64,000 bases of DNA, from positions 434,001-498,000 of the forward strand of contig NZ_BMVG01000003.1 in NCBI RefSeq assembly GCF_014650595.1, read 5' to 3'. This stretch comes from Streptomyces alanosinicus. GTDB taxonomy: Bacteria > Actinomycetota > Actinomycetes > Streptomycetales > Streptomycetaceae. The position numbers were made by a program, and so were the translations under genes. Of the stretch, positions 1 through 8,849 are shown in pieces. How positions within the stretch are numbered: position 1 is the stretch's first letter; each line of letters begins with the position of its first letter. The notes under the pieces were generated by a model, which made no database searches, was not told where the DNA came from, and was given only the letters and a program-made list of their open reading frames with translations.

Positions 1-1
1 G

Positions 2-124
2 CGCGCGCTGGTCGAGATCGAACTGCTCACCGCGGACGCGGTACAGGCGCGCGGCGCCGGGGTACTGCACGGTTCCGTGAGCCCGCCGCCCACTCGGGCC
101 CTACGCGTTCTCATGGGCCGCTGA
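2..124 (+). CDS. 3' end of an unidentified protein, partial at left edge
   Basis: An open frame enters from the left edge and stops with TGA at 122-124. The 40 visible residues begin RALVEIELLTADAVQARGAG, and I do not recognise the family. It converges on the MFS gene on the other strand and overlaps its last 24 bases. With so little protein visible, this could also be chance open frame in GC-rich DNA. Confidence 0.35.
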   Translation, partial: RALVEIELLTADAVQARGAGVLHGSVSPPPTRALRVLMGR

Positions 125-1309
125 CGAAGCCCCGGCGGCGGCCGGCACGGGGGCGCGGCCGGCCCAGGGGATCCGGAACGCGGTCAGTGTGACGACGAGG
201 GCCGAGACGGCGACCGTGGTCATGCCCAGGGTCAGATTCGTCGCGCTCGCCACGAAGCCGATCAGGGCGGGGCCCGCCAGCAGGCCCGTGGTGCCCATCG
301 CGGCGACCAGGGCCAGGGCGTCGGAACCATGGCCGGCGGCCGCGACGTAGACGCAGGGGGTGACGGCGGCCGCGCCGAGACCGACGCAGGCGAAGCCGAG
401 GAGCGTCGGGACCACCCCGCCGGCCGCGAGGGCGAGGGCCAGTCCGGCGGCGGCCACCGCGCTGCCGGCGCGGACCACCGGGCCGTCGCCGAAGCGGGTG
501 CGCCAGCGGTCGGCGCGGAGCCGGGCCAGCAGCATCATCACGGAGACGACCGCGATACCGAGGGGCGCGACGGACGCCGACGCCCTGACGACGTCCTTCA
601 GATAGAGCGTCGACCAGTCGTTCATGGCGCCCTCGGTGATCGTGCCGAAGGCCATGGCGCAGCCCAGCAGCAGGGTCGTCCAGGAGGGCAGGCTCCAACT
701 GCCCCTGTTTTTCGGCTCGTTGGGCTTGTCCGGTTCGCTGTGGGTCATGAGGCCGGGGCGGGCGCCCGCGAGCAGGAGCAGCAACAGGGCCCCGGCCACG
801 GTGAAGTGCGCCGGGACGGACGCGGTCAGGCCGGTCACACCGGAGCTGAGCAGCGCGGCGGCGAGCAGTCCCGCGCTGAAGGTGGCGTGCAGCTGGGACA
901 TGGCGGTGCGGTCGTACGCCTTCTCCAGCGCGGCCCCCTGCGCGTTCATGGCGACGTTGAGGCAGCCGACCGCGACTCCGTCGGCGCACACGGCGAGCAG
1001 GGCGAGCGGATAGTCCGGGACGGCGGACAGGGCCGCGAGGACGGCGATCAGGCACCCGGCCGAGGCCAGCGACAGCCGCCGGGAGCCGAGGCGCCGCATC
1101 AGGGCGGCGACGAGCGGGAAGGAGGCCGCCGCGCCGGCCCCGCAGGCCATCAGCAGCAGGCCCACCTCCCCGGCTCCCAGATCCAGCCGGGTCTTCAGCG
1201 CGGGGAGGCGGGAGACCCAGGTGCCGTACTGGAAGCCGAGGAAGCAGAAGAGCGCGGCGATCGACCACTTGGCCCGGCGGAAGCCGGCGGGATCGGGTGC
1301 GATGGTCAT
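101..1309 (-). CDS. MFS transporter, YbjJ/FucP-like
   Basis: The 402-residue product is a twelve-helix major facilitator. It has a hydrophilic central loop at about residues 190-205 (SEPDKPNEPKNRG) between the two six-helix halves. The N-terminal stretch GFQYGTWVSRLPALK and the later EGAMNDWS segment are typical of the YbjJ branch. It is the last gene of the five-gene minus-strand operon. Its ATG overlaps the GNAT stop by 4 bases, so translation is probably coupled. From its place behind biosynthetic enzymes I infer export of the operon's product. The substrate cannot be read from sequence. Confidence 0.85.
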   Translation of the reverse strand: MTIAPDPAGFRRAKWSIAALFCFLGFQYGTWVSRLPALKTRLDLGAGEVGLLLMACGAGAAASFPLVAALMRRLGSRRLSLASAGCLIAVLAALSAVPDYPLALLAVCADGVAVGCLNVAMNAQGAALEKAYDRTAMSQLHATFSAGLLAAALLSSGVTGLTASVPAHFTVAGALLLLLLAGARPGLMTHSEPDKPNEPKNRGSWSLPSWTTLLLGCAMAFGTITEGAMNDWSTLYLKDVVRASASVAPLGIAVVSVMMLLARLRADRWRTRFGDGPVVRAGSAVAAAGLALALAAGGVVPTLLGFACVGLGAAAVTPCVYVAAAGHGSDALALVAAMGTTGLLAGPALIGFVASATNLTLGMTTVAVSALVVTLTAFRIPWAGRAPVPAAAGASSAAHENA

Positions 1310-1815
1310 CGGCTCGCCTTCCGTACGGCGGCCACCTGCGCCGACATGTACACCGCGCCGTCGCCGTAACCGGCCGGCAACCGGGCCTCGTGGTGGGGCC
1401 GGTAGCCGTTGGTGCGCCAGAAGGGCTCCTTGCCGGCGACCGCGATCAGCGACATGGTCGCGAAGCCGCGGACGCGGGCCACGTCGGTCAGGTGGTGGAC
1501 CAGGCGGCTGCCGAGCCCTGTGCGCCGCAGCGGCGCGGTGACGACCAGGTCGTGCAGATGGAGGTTGGCGGCGGAGCGGTGGACGGCCCGCTCGGGCCGG
1601 TTCAGGTCGGGGCAGCGGAACCTCGGGTAGGGCAGGGCCAGTACATAGCCCGTGATCCGGCCGCCGCGGTCCAGGACGAAGCAGGTGCCCGCCGCGGCCC
1701 GGGACCGCAGGCCGGCCTCGCCCTCGGTGAGCGAGGTGTCCGCGTACGCCTCGGCCTCCAGGGCCGCGACCTGGGGCCAGTCGGCCTCGGTGAGGCCCCG
1801 GATGTGGTCGCTCAT
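1306..1815 (-). CDS. GNAT-family N-acetyltransferase
   Basis: The 169-residue protein is a single GNAT domain that would transfer an acyl group from acetyl-CoA to an amine. The acetyl-CoA binding motif A is visible as RRTGLGSRLV near residue 100, preceded by the strand HLHDLVV. FWRTNGYRPHHEA near residue 140 is the usual motif-B end. It sits one base after the decarboxylase stop and overlaps the MFS start by 4 bases. In this operon it could acetylate an amine made by the decarboxylase, for biosynthesis or self-protection. That role is inference. Confidence 0.85.
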   Translation of the reverse strand: MSDHIRGLTEADWPQVAALEAEAYADTSLTEGEAGLRSRAAAGTCFVLDRGGRITGYVLALPYPRFRCPDLNRPERAVHRSAANLHLHDLVVTAPLRRTGLGSRLVHHLTDVARVRGFATMSLIAVAGKEPFWRTNGYRPHHEARLPAGYGDGAVYMSAQVAAVRKASR

Positions 1816-1816
1816 G

Positions 1817-2998
1817 TCAGTGCTGTCCTTCCTGGCCGCGTACGCAGACGCACGGCAGCGGGCGGATGCCGTTGAACCCCTGGGTCATATAGCTGGTGGC
1901 GTAGGCGCCGGCGGAGAGGATCCAGACCGGGTCGCCGGAGGTGACGCTCGCCGGGACGCGGACCGTGTGGCGGCCCTCGCCGTAGGCGTCGTCGCTGTCG
2001 CAGCTGGGGCCGGCGACGACGGCCCGGACGTGTTCCGCCGCGTCGAGATGGCCGGGGAAGACCATCCGGTGTGTCAACTGGTCCATTTCATAGAGCCCGT
2101 TGAACTTCCCGCAGCTCAGGTAGAGCCAGTGGACATCGGTTCCGTCCGGCTGCCGGCGCCGGGTCAGCCGGGCGACATGGGCGCGGACGGCGCCGTGGTC
2201 GGCGACCAGATGGCGGCCCGGTTCCATGACGAAGGCCAGCGGGGCGGGTGAGAGGCCGCGCAGGTGGTCCATGCCCTCGCGGAGCACGGTGAAGATCTTG
2301 TCGAGGGGTGGGTCGAGGGGGTTGCCGTGGCGGTCCTGGTAGCCGAGCGCGGGCAGACCGCCGCCGAGGTTCACATGGTCGAGTACGATCCCCCGCCCGG
2401 CCAGCGCCGTCAGGGTCTCGGCGAGGGTGTCGAGGGCCTGCTGCCAGCCCTCCGTGGTCATCTGCTGGGAGCCGACGTGCACGGACAGGCCGGCCGGGGT
2501 GAGACCGGCCGCGCGGGCCGTGGCCAGCACCCGGACGGCGTCCTCGGGCGCGCAGCCGAACTTGCGGTTCAGGCCCCACAGGGCGCCGTCCCCGCTGGTG
2601 GCGAGGCGGCAGAACACCCGGGCGCGGGGCGCGTGCGCGGCGATGGCGGTGACGTCCTCGACGCTGTCGGTGGCGAAGGTGCGGACACCCAGGCGGTGGG
2701 CCGCGGCGATGTCCTGGTCGGACTTGATGGTGTTGCCGTAGTGGACGAGGCCGGCGGGGGCGCCGGCGTGGAGCGCCTGCGCGATCTCGGCGGGGCCGGC
2801 GGCGTCGAATCCCGCTCCGCGGGCGGCCAGGCAGTGCAGGACGTCGTCGACGGGGCAGGACTTGAGCGCGAAGCGGATGTCGATTCCGGGCAACTCGCGG
2901 AGCAGGGTGTCGTATTGGTGCTCGATGCCGGTGAGGTCGTAGACGATGCGGTCGGTTTCGGCCGCGGCCAGGGGCTCGCGCCCTTTGCGGGCGTTCAT
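1817..2998 (-). CDS. Type III PLP-dependent decarboxylase (ornithine/diaminopimelate decarboxylase-like)
   Basis: The 393-residue protein has the alanine-racemase-fold decarboxylase layout. The PLP lysine is in RFALKSCP near residue 47. HVGSQ is near residue 175, and the glycine-rich phosphate loop NLGGGLPALGY is near 210. GPSCDSDDAYGE near residue 330 carries the Cys-Asp pair used across the dimer interface in ornithine decarboxylases. It would remove CO2 from an amino acid such as ornithine, lysine, diaminopimelate or a related diamino acid; which one cannot be told. Its ATG overlaps the stop of the upstream gene (ATGA). It differs from primary-metabolism LysA by its company in a tailoring operon. 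Confidence 0.85.
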   Translation of the reverse strand: MNARKGREPLAAAETDRIVYDLTGIEHQYDTLLRELPGIDIRFALKSCPVDDVLHCLAARGAGFDAAGPAEIAQALHAGAPAGLVHYGNTIKSDQDIAAAHRLGVRTFATDSVEDVTAIAAHAPRARVFCRLATSGDGALWGLNRKFGCAPEDAVRVLATARAAGLTPAGLSVHVGSQQMTTEGWQQALDTLAETLTALAGRGIVLDHVNLGGGLPALGYQDRHGNPLDPPLDKIFTVLREGMDHLRGLSPAPLAFVMEPGRHLVADHGAVRAHVARLTRRRQPDGTDVHWLYLSCGKFNGLYEMDQLTHRMVFPGHLDAAEHVRAVVAGPSCDSDDAYGEGRHTVRVPASVTSGDPVWILSAGAYATSYMTQGFNGIRPLPCVCVRGQEGQH

Positions 2999-4284
2999 GT
3001 GCGGGCCGCTTCGATGAGTGCCGGCCAGACGTCGGCCAGGTGGGCGAAGTCCTCGATGTCGGATGCGGCCTCATCGAGCAACTGCGCGCGTTCTTCTGCC
3101 AGTTGCTCGGCGAACGCCGCGTACCGTCCGCCCAGTTTGCGGTAGGCGGTGTCGATCCGGTCCAGGCGCCAGACGTTCTCCGTGCGGTCCAGGGCGGTGC
3201 TGTCCCGCAGGAACCCGACGATGCGGTCGGGGCGGACCTGCTGCCGGTCGTCGAGGAGCCGGTCGCCCTCGGCCGCCATGCGGTCGTAGACGTCGTGGAA
3301 GTAGAGCATCGACAGCAGGAACTTCACGAACCGCCGCTGATAGGCCGGGAACCCGGTGTCGCTGCGGCGTTCGGGGGTGTGGAAGTTCTCGATGTGGCGG
3401 TTGTGCAGGATGCCGGGCAGGCGGGCGTCGTGCACCAGGTGGAGGAGGAAGTAGTCGCTGCCGATGGTGTCGGTGGCGGGCGGCAGCGGGATCCGTTCGT
3501 ACACCGCGCGGTCGAAGGCGATGTTGCACATGTCGACGCGCATGGGGTCGACCAGGGTGAGGGTGGAGTGGTCGCCGGTGAAGGGGGCCGTGCCCGCGCC
3601 GGTGAAGGATTCCCCGACCAGGTCGCGTCGGCGCTCCTCCGGCCAGTCGCCCGGCGCCCAGAGGCCGACGACGTCCCTGTAGACGCCTTCGTCCAGTCGT
3701 CGCATCTCCCCGATGTCGACGGAGAGTTCGCCGATGAAGGAGGCGCCGGCGAGGGAGACCGGACGGTGCAGCAGGTTCAGGGCGAGCTCGGTGCGGGTGA
3801 CCGTGCCGGTGGCCTCGGCGGCGGGCCTGCCCAGCCAGGGCAGTTCATGGTGGATGGGGAACACCGGTTGTCCGGCGTGGAGTTGGTAGGAGCTGTCGGA
3901 GTCGCGGCGGTGCACCGAGGTACAGCCGAGGGCGGCCGCCAGCAGGAAGGCGCGGTTGGTGCAGGCGCCGTAGGAGACGGCGGGCGGCAGCATGAGACGG
4001 ACCAGCCGGTCGGGCTCGGGCAGCCCGGCCTGCTCGACGGCCCGGCGCAGGACGTCCCGCTGCGCGTCCTCGTCGAGGTGGTGGACGGTGACGTGGCGGG
4101 CCGGGGGCAGGGCGGCGAGGACCCGGGCGTGTGCGACACGGGTGCGCTCGCCGGAGGAGTCGAGGATGAGCAGCTGGACGTCGGCGCCGAAGTGCCGGGC
4201 GGCATAGGCGGCTTCGGCGTGGATCGCGGTGAGCGTGGCGGAGCAGGCCCGGTTGGTGGGCAGGCACAGGCAGATCCGGTTCAC
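2995..4284 (-). CDS. DUF6271-like protein, possibly glycosyltransferase-related
   Basis: The frame is open to 4410, but the likely start is the GTG at 4284. It overlaps the dioxygenase stop as GTGA and follows GAAGAGG. This gives 429 residues beginning VNRICLCLPTNR. The N-terminal half has alternating hydrophobic strands (VQLLILDSSGE, then RLVRLMLPP) and an HRRDSDSSY segment near residue 145 that resembles the DxD metal site of GT-A glycosyltransferases. I recall this as the actinobacterial DUF6271 family, of unknown function. A charged C-terminal region contains DVYDRMAAEGDRLLDD. Sugar or group transfer is inference only. Confidence 0.65.
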   Translation of the reverse strand: MNRICLCLPTNRACSATLTAIHAEAAYAARHFGADVQLLILDSSGERTRVAHARVLAALPPARHVTVHHLDEDAQRDVLRRAVEQAGLPEPDRLVRLMLPPAVSYGACTNRAFLLAAALGCTSVHRRDSDSSYQLHAGQPVFPIHHELPWLGRPAAEATGTVTRTELALNLLHRPVSLAGASFIGELSVDIGEMRRLDEGVYRDVVGLWAPGDWPEERRRDLVGESFTGAGTAPFTGDHSTLTLVDPMRVDMCNIAFDRAVYERIPLPPATDTIGSDYFLLHLVHDARLPGILHNRHIENFHTPERRSDTGFPAYQRRFVKFLLSMLYFHDVYDRMAAEGDRLLDDRQQVRPDRIVGFLRDSTALDRTENVWRLDRIDTAYRKLGGRYAAFAEQLAEERAQLLDEAASDIEDFAHLADVWPALIEAART

Positions 4285-5312
4285 TGTGCCTCTTCCGCGG
4301 TGGCCCAGGAGTCCAGTCCGAGCAGCCTGCGGCCGAGCGGGGTGAGCGTGGCCGGTCCGTAGCGGTCGGCCTCGGGCTCGCGGGCGTCGCCGAGGAGGGT
4401 GGCGTTCCACTCGGGGGTCGCGAGGGTGCGCCAGGAGGTGACGCGGGAGTCGCGCAGCGCGGTGTGCTCCTCCAGCGCGGGCATCATCGACAGGTACTGG
4501 ACGGCTCGGACACCGTTGTCAGAGAGGTTCGGTGCCACGCCGTGCGCCAGCATCCCGTTGAAGATGAGCAGGTCACCGGCCTGGAGGTCGGGGCGGATCA
4601 CCGGGAACTCGGCGCGGTCGGCGCCGGGGCGGACGGGGTCGCGGCCGGGCGGCCGGGTGATGCGCCACTCCTCGAAGCGGCGGAAGAGTTCCGGGGCGCA
4701 CTGGAAGCCGCCCAGTTCGGGCCGGGTGTCGTTCAGGGCGATGATGCCCTGGACGCGCTGCGGGAGGACGGCGAGGGTGGTGTCGACGTCCCAGTGCAGT
4801 TCGATGTCGAAGCCCTCGTCGGTGGGCTCGATCAGGGAGCGCGAACGGGTGCGTATGTTCGGCGGGTTGAGGTTGAGCCGGTCCAGGGTGACCCACAGCT
4901 GCGGGCAGTCCCAGACGTCCACGAAGGCGTCGTAGACCCGCTGGGTCTGGCGGCTGTCCCACAGGAGTTGATGGTGGTAGGCCTCGACGAAGCCGTAGAT
5001 GAACAGGTGCTGGTCGAGTTCGGAGCGGAACTCCGGCTGCTCGTACCAGGTGTCGGGGCGGTCCGGGTCGAGGTCCTGGAACTGCCAGGCGAAGTCCAGG
5101 AGTTGCTTGGCCTCGCCGGGGGTGATGGCCTCGCGGACGACGACATAGCCGTACGACTGCCAGAAGGCGAGGTCCGCCTCGGACAGTACGCGCAGGGGCT
5201 CGGACTTCTCGATGTCGCGCAGCGGGGTCGGGGTGAGGTAGGTCTCGGCGTCGGCGCTGAAGTAGGGGCGGGCGGAGGCCGCCCGGTGGAGGAAGGGGTG
5301 GGGCGTCTGCAT
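4281..5312 (-). CDS. Phytanoyl-CoA dioxygenase (PhyH)-family Fe(II)/2-oxoglutarate oxygenase
   Basis: The start is placed at the ATG at 5312 because AGAGGAA lies 6-7 bases upstream; a longer frame reaches 5360. The 343-residue protein carries the iron facial triad. H-x-D is in ELHWDVDTTLAV near residue 185, and the distal His is in LAHGVAPNL near residue 270. An Arg about ten residues later (NGVRAVQYLS) suits 2-oxoglutarate binding. It is the first gene of the operon. The family hydroxylates, epoxidises or desaturates small molecules, and the substrate here is unknown. Only 96 bases separate it from dasD, with a hairpin between. Confidence 0.85.
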   Translation of the reverse strand: MQTPHPFLHRAASARPYFSADAETYLTPTPLRDIEKSEPLRVLSEADLAFWQSYGYVVVREAITPGEAKQLLDFAWQFQDLDPDRPDTWYEQPEFRSELDQHLFIYGFVEAYHHQLLWDSRQTQRVYDAFVDVWDCPQLWVTLDRLNLNPPNIRTRSRSLIEPTDEGFDIELHWDVDTTLAVLPQRVQGIIALNDTRPELGGFQCAPELFRRFEEWRITRPPGRDPVRPGADRAEFPVIRPDLQAGDLLIFNGMLAHGVAPNLSDNGVRAVQYLSMMPALEEHTALRDSRVTSWRTLATPEWNATLLGDAREPEADRYGPATLTPLGRRLLGLDSWATAEEAQ

Positions 5313-5369
5313 GCGATTCCTCTGGAGCACAAGTGCGGTTGAGATCCGGGAAAAGAGCAAGATCGAGCG

Positions 5370-5393
5370 GGCCGCCCGCGTCGGCGGGCGGCC
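5370..5393 (-). terminator. GC-rich hairpin between dasD and the PhyH operon
   Basis: GGCCGCCCGC and GCGGGCGGCC form a perfect 10-bp stem with a 4-base loop just after the dasD stop. It probably terminates or attenuates the das transcript. Read-through into the PhyH operon remains possible because the gap is so short. Confidence 0.6.
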
Positions 5394-5408
5394 GGTGACT
5401 CACGCGGG

Positions 5409-6929
5409 TCAGCCCGCGACGACGGCCTCGGCGGCCGCGACCCCGCAGACCCGGGCGGCGCCGTAGGTGGCGAGGTGCAGGGCGCCGCGCGGGGCGGCCT
5501 GCGGCAGGCCCATCTCCACGACCACGGTGTCGGGGCGGGCGGCGAGCAGGGTGTCGAGGGCGGCGCCCATCCAGGGGTGCCGGTGCTCGTCGCGGACCAC
5601 GGCGACGATCCGGCGGCCCTTGAGGGCGGCGAGGGCGGCTTCACCGGCTCCCTCGCCGGAGAAGGCGGCGGACTCGGTGCCGGGCAGCAGCCGTTCCAGC
5701 TCGGCGGCGACGCCCCACGGGGTCTGGTCGCCGACGGCGATGTTGCGCTCCGGCTCGAACTGGGCGACGAACACAGGGGCGTCGAGCGGCGCCGCGGCGC
5801 CGGCGCGGGTCACGCGCAGTGCGCGGCGGGCCGCGACCAGGCCGATCTCCGGCTGCGGCGCGGTGTCCGCCCGGCCGCGCGCCCGGGCGGTCCACGCGGC
5901 GAGCGCGCGCACCCGTGCGGCGGCGTCGGCGAGCCGCTCCTCAGGCAGTTCGCCGGAGCGTACGGCGGCCACGAGGGCGTCCCGGAGCTTCAGCACCGTG
6001 CCCTCGTCGCACAGTCCGCCGCCGACGCAGATGGCGTCGGCGCCGGCCGCGATCGCGAGGACCACGCCGTGCTCCAGGCCGTAGGTGCCGGAGATGGCGC
6101 GCATCTCCATGCCGTCGGTGACGATGAGGCCCTGGTAGCCGAGTTCCTCGCGCAGCAGCCCGGTGAGGATGCGGCGGGAGAGGGTGCCGGGGCGGTCGGG
6201 GTCGAGGGCCGGGACGAGGATGTGCGCGCTCATGATCGCCCGGGTGCCGGCGGCGATGGCCGCGCGGAACGGGGGCAGTTCGCGCTCGTAGAGGGTGTCG
6301 GCGTCGACGTCGATGCGGGGTACGGCGTGGTGGGAGTCGACGTTGGTGTCGCCGTGGCCGGGGAAGTGCTTGGTGCAGGCGGCGACGCCGGTGGACTGCA
6401 GGCCCTCCACCCAGGCGGCGGTGTGCCGGGCGACCAGGCCGGTGCTCGCGCCGAAGGAGCGCACACCGATGACGGGGTTGTCGGGGTTGGCGTTGACGTC
6501 GGCGGAGGGCGCCCAGTCGAAGTTGACGCCGCAGGCGGCAAGGCGCCGGCCCAGTTCGCGGGAGACGGCCCGGGTGAGGTCGGGGTCGTCGACGGCGCCG
6601 AGGGCGTGGTTGCCGGGGAAGGAGGAGCCGGTGCGTACGTCGAGGCGGGTGACGTCGCCGCTCTCCTCGTCGATGGCGACGAGCAGGTCGTCCCGTTCCG
6701 CCCTCAACTGTGCGGTGAGATCGGCGACTTGGTCCTCGGTGACGACGTTGCGGCCGAACAGGGCGACGGAGGCGAGGCCCTCCCCGAGGCGGCGGCGCAC
6801 CCAGTCGGGGGCGGTGGTGCCGTCGAACCCCGGCTGGAGGACGGCGAGGGCGTCGCGGGTGAGGGTGTCGCCCGCGGCGGAGCCGCTGTCAGACCCGGTG
6901 GTGGTGAGTGTGGTCATCGGCGGGGTCAT
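5409..6929 (-). CDS. dasD: Glycoside hydrolase family 3 beta-N-acetylglucosaminidase, DasD-like
   Basis: The 506-residue protein is a GH3 enzyme of the NagZ/beta-hexosaminidase branch. The signature KHFPGHGDTNVDSH near residue 190 supplies the His-Asp dyad, and LIVTDGMEMRAIS near 270 carries the nucleophile Asp. The C-terminal part is a smaller alpha/beta domain. It would release N-acetylglucosamine from chitobiose or muropeptides. No signal peptide is visible, so it acts in the cytoplasm. Its ATG overlaps the dasC stop by 4 bases. In S. coelicolor, dasD lies directly after dasABC, as here. A second in-frame ATG four codons in (MTTLTTTG) is an equally good start. Confidence 0.8.
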   Translation of the reverse strand: MTPPMTTLTTTGSDSGSAAGDTLTRDALAVLQPGFDGTTAPDWVRRRLGEGLASVALFGRNVVTEDQVADLTAQLRAERDDLLVAIDEESGDVTRLDVRTGSSFPGNHALGAVDDPDLTRAVSRELGRRLAACGVNFDWAPSADVNANPDNPVIGVRSFGASTGLVARHTAAWVEGLQSTGVAACTKHFPGHGDTNVDSHHAVPRIDVDADTLYERELPPFRAAIAAGTRAIMSAHILVPALDPDRPGTLSRRILTGLLREELGYQGLIVTDGMEMRAISGTYGLEHGVVLAIAAGADAICVGGGLCDEGTVLKLRDALVAAVRSGELPEERLADAAARVRALAAWTARARGRADTAPQPEIGLVAARRALRVTRAGAAAPLDAPVFVAQFEPERNIAVGDQTPWGVAAELERLLPGTESAAFSGEGAGEAALAALKGRRIVAVVRDEHRHPWMGAALDTLLAARPDTVVVEMGLPQAAPRGALHLATYGAARVCGVAAAEAVVAG

Positions 6930-7756
6930 CCCTTCACGGCGCCGTCGGTGAGACCGCTGACAGCCTTGCGTTGCAGGAAGATGAAGAGGATCAGGATGGG
7001 CAGCGCGAACAGCGACGAGGCGGCCATGGTGGCGCCCCAGTCGTCACCGAAGGCGGTCTGGAACTGCGACAGCCACAGCGGCAGCGTCTGCTTCTCGATG
7101 TCCTTGTTGAGGATCAGGACGAGCGGGAACTCGTTCCAGGCGGTGATGAACCCGAACAGCGAGGTCGCCATCAGGCCGGGGGCCAGCAGCGGGAAGATCA
7201 CCTTGCGGAAGGCCTGCATACGGGTGCAGCCGTCGACCATCGCCGACTCCTCCAGCTCCTTCGGCACGGCGGCGACGTAGCCGCGCAGCGTCAGGATGGT
7301 GAGGGGCAGCACCATCATCGTGTAGAAGACGGTGAGCGGGACCAGGCTGTTGAGCATGTCGTCATCGCGGACGATCATGTAGATGGCGATGATCATGACC
7401 TCCCAGGGGGCCATCTGCGCCAGCATGAACGTCACGATGAGCCCGCGCCGGCCCCTGAACCGCATACGGGCGAGCGCGAAGGCCGCGAACAGGGCGATGA
7501 CGAGCGAGAAGACGACCGACAGGACCGTGACGGTGACGGAGTTGACGACCAGGGTCCAGAAGTGGTCGGCGTGGATCGCCTTCTGGAAGTGGCTGAGGGT
7601 GAGGTTCGTCGGGAACCACACCGGGTCCTCGGAGATGATGTCGTTGGTCGGCTTGAAGGCCGTCGCGAACATCCAGTAGACGGGGAACACGAAGCCGACG
7701 AAGAGGATGACGGCGGTCGCGTTGGGCCAGATACGGCCGAAGAGCGAGCGCTTCAC
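6926..7756 (-). CDS. dasC: Sugar ABC transporter permease, DasC-like
   Basis: The 276-residue product starts at the GTG at 7756 (VKRSLFGRIW), which overlaps the preceding permease stop as GTGA; a longer open frame upstream is a shadow. Six membrane segments are visible. The EAA coupling loop of CUT1 permeases is present as EESAMVDGCTRMQAFRKVIF near residue 190. It pairs with the DasB-like permease to import aminosugar oligomers. No ATPase gene is in the operon. Streptomyces das transporters borrow the shared ATPase MsiK, which is consistent. Confidence 0.85.
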   Translation of the reverse strand: MKRSLFGRIWPNATAVILFVGFVFPVYWMFATAFKPTNDIISEDPVWFPTNLTLSHFQKAIHADHFWTLVVNSVTVTVLSVVFSLVIALFAAFALARMRFRGRRGLIVTFMLAQMAPWEVMIIAIYMIVRDDDMLNSLVPLTVFYTMMVLPLTILTLRGYVAAVPKELEESAMVDGCTRMQAFRKVIFPLLAPGLMATSLFGFITAWNEFPLVLILNKDIEKQTLPLWLSQFQTAFGDDWGATMAASSLFALPILILFIFLQRKAVSGLTDGAVKG

Positions 7757-8751
7757 AGCTCGTCCTCCTCTTGTTTGAGCACCATGCGCAGGTAGTACGA
7801 GGTGATGATGAGCAGCGCCAGGATGGTCAGGAAGGAGATCGCCGCGCCGACGCCGAAGTGCTGGTTGCCGACGCCCTCGACATAGGCGTAGATCGGCAGG
7901 GTCTCGGTGAGGCGGTCGGGGCCGCCCTCGTTGATGGCGAAGACCTGCGGGAACGCCTTGAAGACCCAGATGACCTCGAGGAAGGTCGTGGCGTAGAGGA
8001 ACGGCCGCAGGAAGGGCAGGGTCACCGAGGTGAAGCTCTGCCAGGCGCCGGCGCCGTCCAGGGACGCGGCCTCGTACAGTTCCCGGGGGATGGTGGTGGT
8101 GGCGGCGTACAGGTTGATGGCGACGAACGGGACCGACTGCCACACGATGAGCAGGATGATCACGGAGAAGGTGGAGAACTGGCTGCCCAGCCAGTTGTAG
8201 TCGGCCATGGAGTGCCAGCCGAGCTTGTCCAGGACCCAGTTGACGACGCCGAAGCGCTGGGCGAACAGCCACTGGTAGACGGTGGTGGCCGCGATGTAGG
8301 GCATGGCCCAGGCGAGGACGAGGCCCACCAGGAGGGTGAGCCGCATCTTTTTGCCGAGGCGGGCCAGCAGCAGGCCGATCAGGGTGCCGAACGCCATGAT
8401 CAGGACGACGTTGACGGCGGTGAAGAAGACCGAGCGCTCGACGACCTTCCAGAAGTCCGGACCGGTCAGGACCTCCTTGTAGTTGTCGACGCCGTTCCAC
8501 TCGGTGAGATGCTGGATGAGCTGCCGCGGGTTGAGGTTCTGGAACGACAGCATGCCGTTCTTGACCAGGGGCCAGCCGAGCAGGACCACGGTGGCCAGCA
8601 GTGCGGGCAGCAGGAGCAGGTAGGGGGCGGCGACGCCGCGGCGGGACGGGGACCCGGAGTCACGGTCCGCACCCCGTGGCGGCCCCGGTATCCGGGCCTT
8701 GCGGACAGCGGGCTCCCCGGCCGTGTCCGTGCCTTCGGTCTGCACTGACAT
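7753..8751 (-). CDS. dasB: Sugar ABC transporter permease, DasB-like
   Basis: I chose the ATG at 8751 (MSVQTEGTDT) over a longer frame because the upstream extension is arginine-rich shadow sequence. The 332 residues comprise a hydrophilic tail of about 45 residues and then six membrane helices beginning APYLLLLPALLATVVLLGWP. The MalF-type EAA loop is visible as YEAASLDGAGAWQSFTSV near residue 240. It is the partner of the downstream permease, in a CUT1 importer fed by the lipoprotein encoded upstream. Two hairpins lie between dasA and this gene. Confidence 0.85.
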   Translation of the reverse strand: MSVQTEGTDTAGEPAVRKARIPGPPRGADRDSGSPSRRGVAAPYLLLLPALLATVVLLGWPLVKNGMLSFQNLNPRQLIQHLTEWNGVDNYKEVLTGPDFWKVVERSVFFTAVNVVLIMAFGTLIGLLLARLGKKMRLTLLVGLVLAWAMPYIAATTVYQWLFAQRFGVVNWVLDKLGWHSMADYNWLGSQFSTFSVIILLIVWQSVPFVAINLYAATTTIPRELYEAASLDGAGAWQSFTSVTLPFLRPFLYATTFLEVIWVFKAFPQVFAINEGGPDRLTETLPIYAYVEGVGNQHFGVGAAISFLTILALLIITSYYLRMVLKQEEDEL

Positions 8752-8781
8752 GAATTGCCATCTCTTCCGTGGCCGTACGAA

Positions 8782-8840
8782 CTCCCCGTGCCGAACGCGC
8801 GGACGGCACGGGGAGCCGGGGGCGCCTCGGCGGCGCCCCC
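8782..8840 (-). terminator. Two tandem hairpins between dasA and dasB
   Basis: The first stem pairs CTCCCCGTGCCG (8782-8793) with CGGCACGGGGAG (8804-8815). The second pairs GGGGGCGCC (8818-8826) with GGCGCCCCC (8832-8840). Placed just after dasA, they would stabilise the dasA message or partly terminate it, giving more binding protein than permease. That is a common arrangement in ABC importer operons. The effect is inferred. Confidence 0.6.
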
Positions 8841-8849
8841 GGCGGGTCA

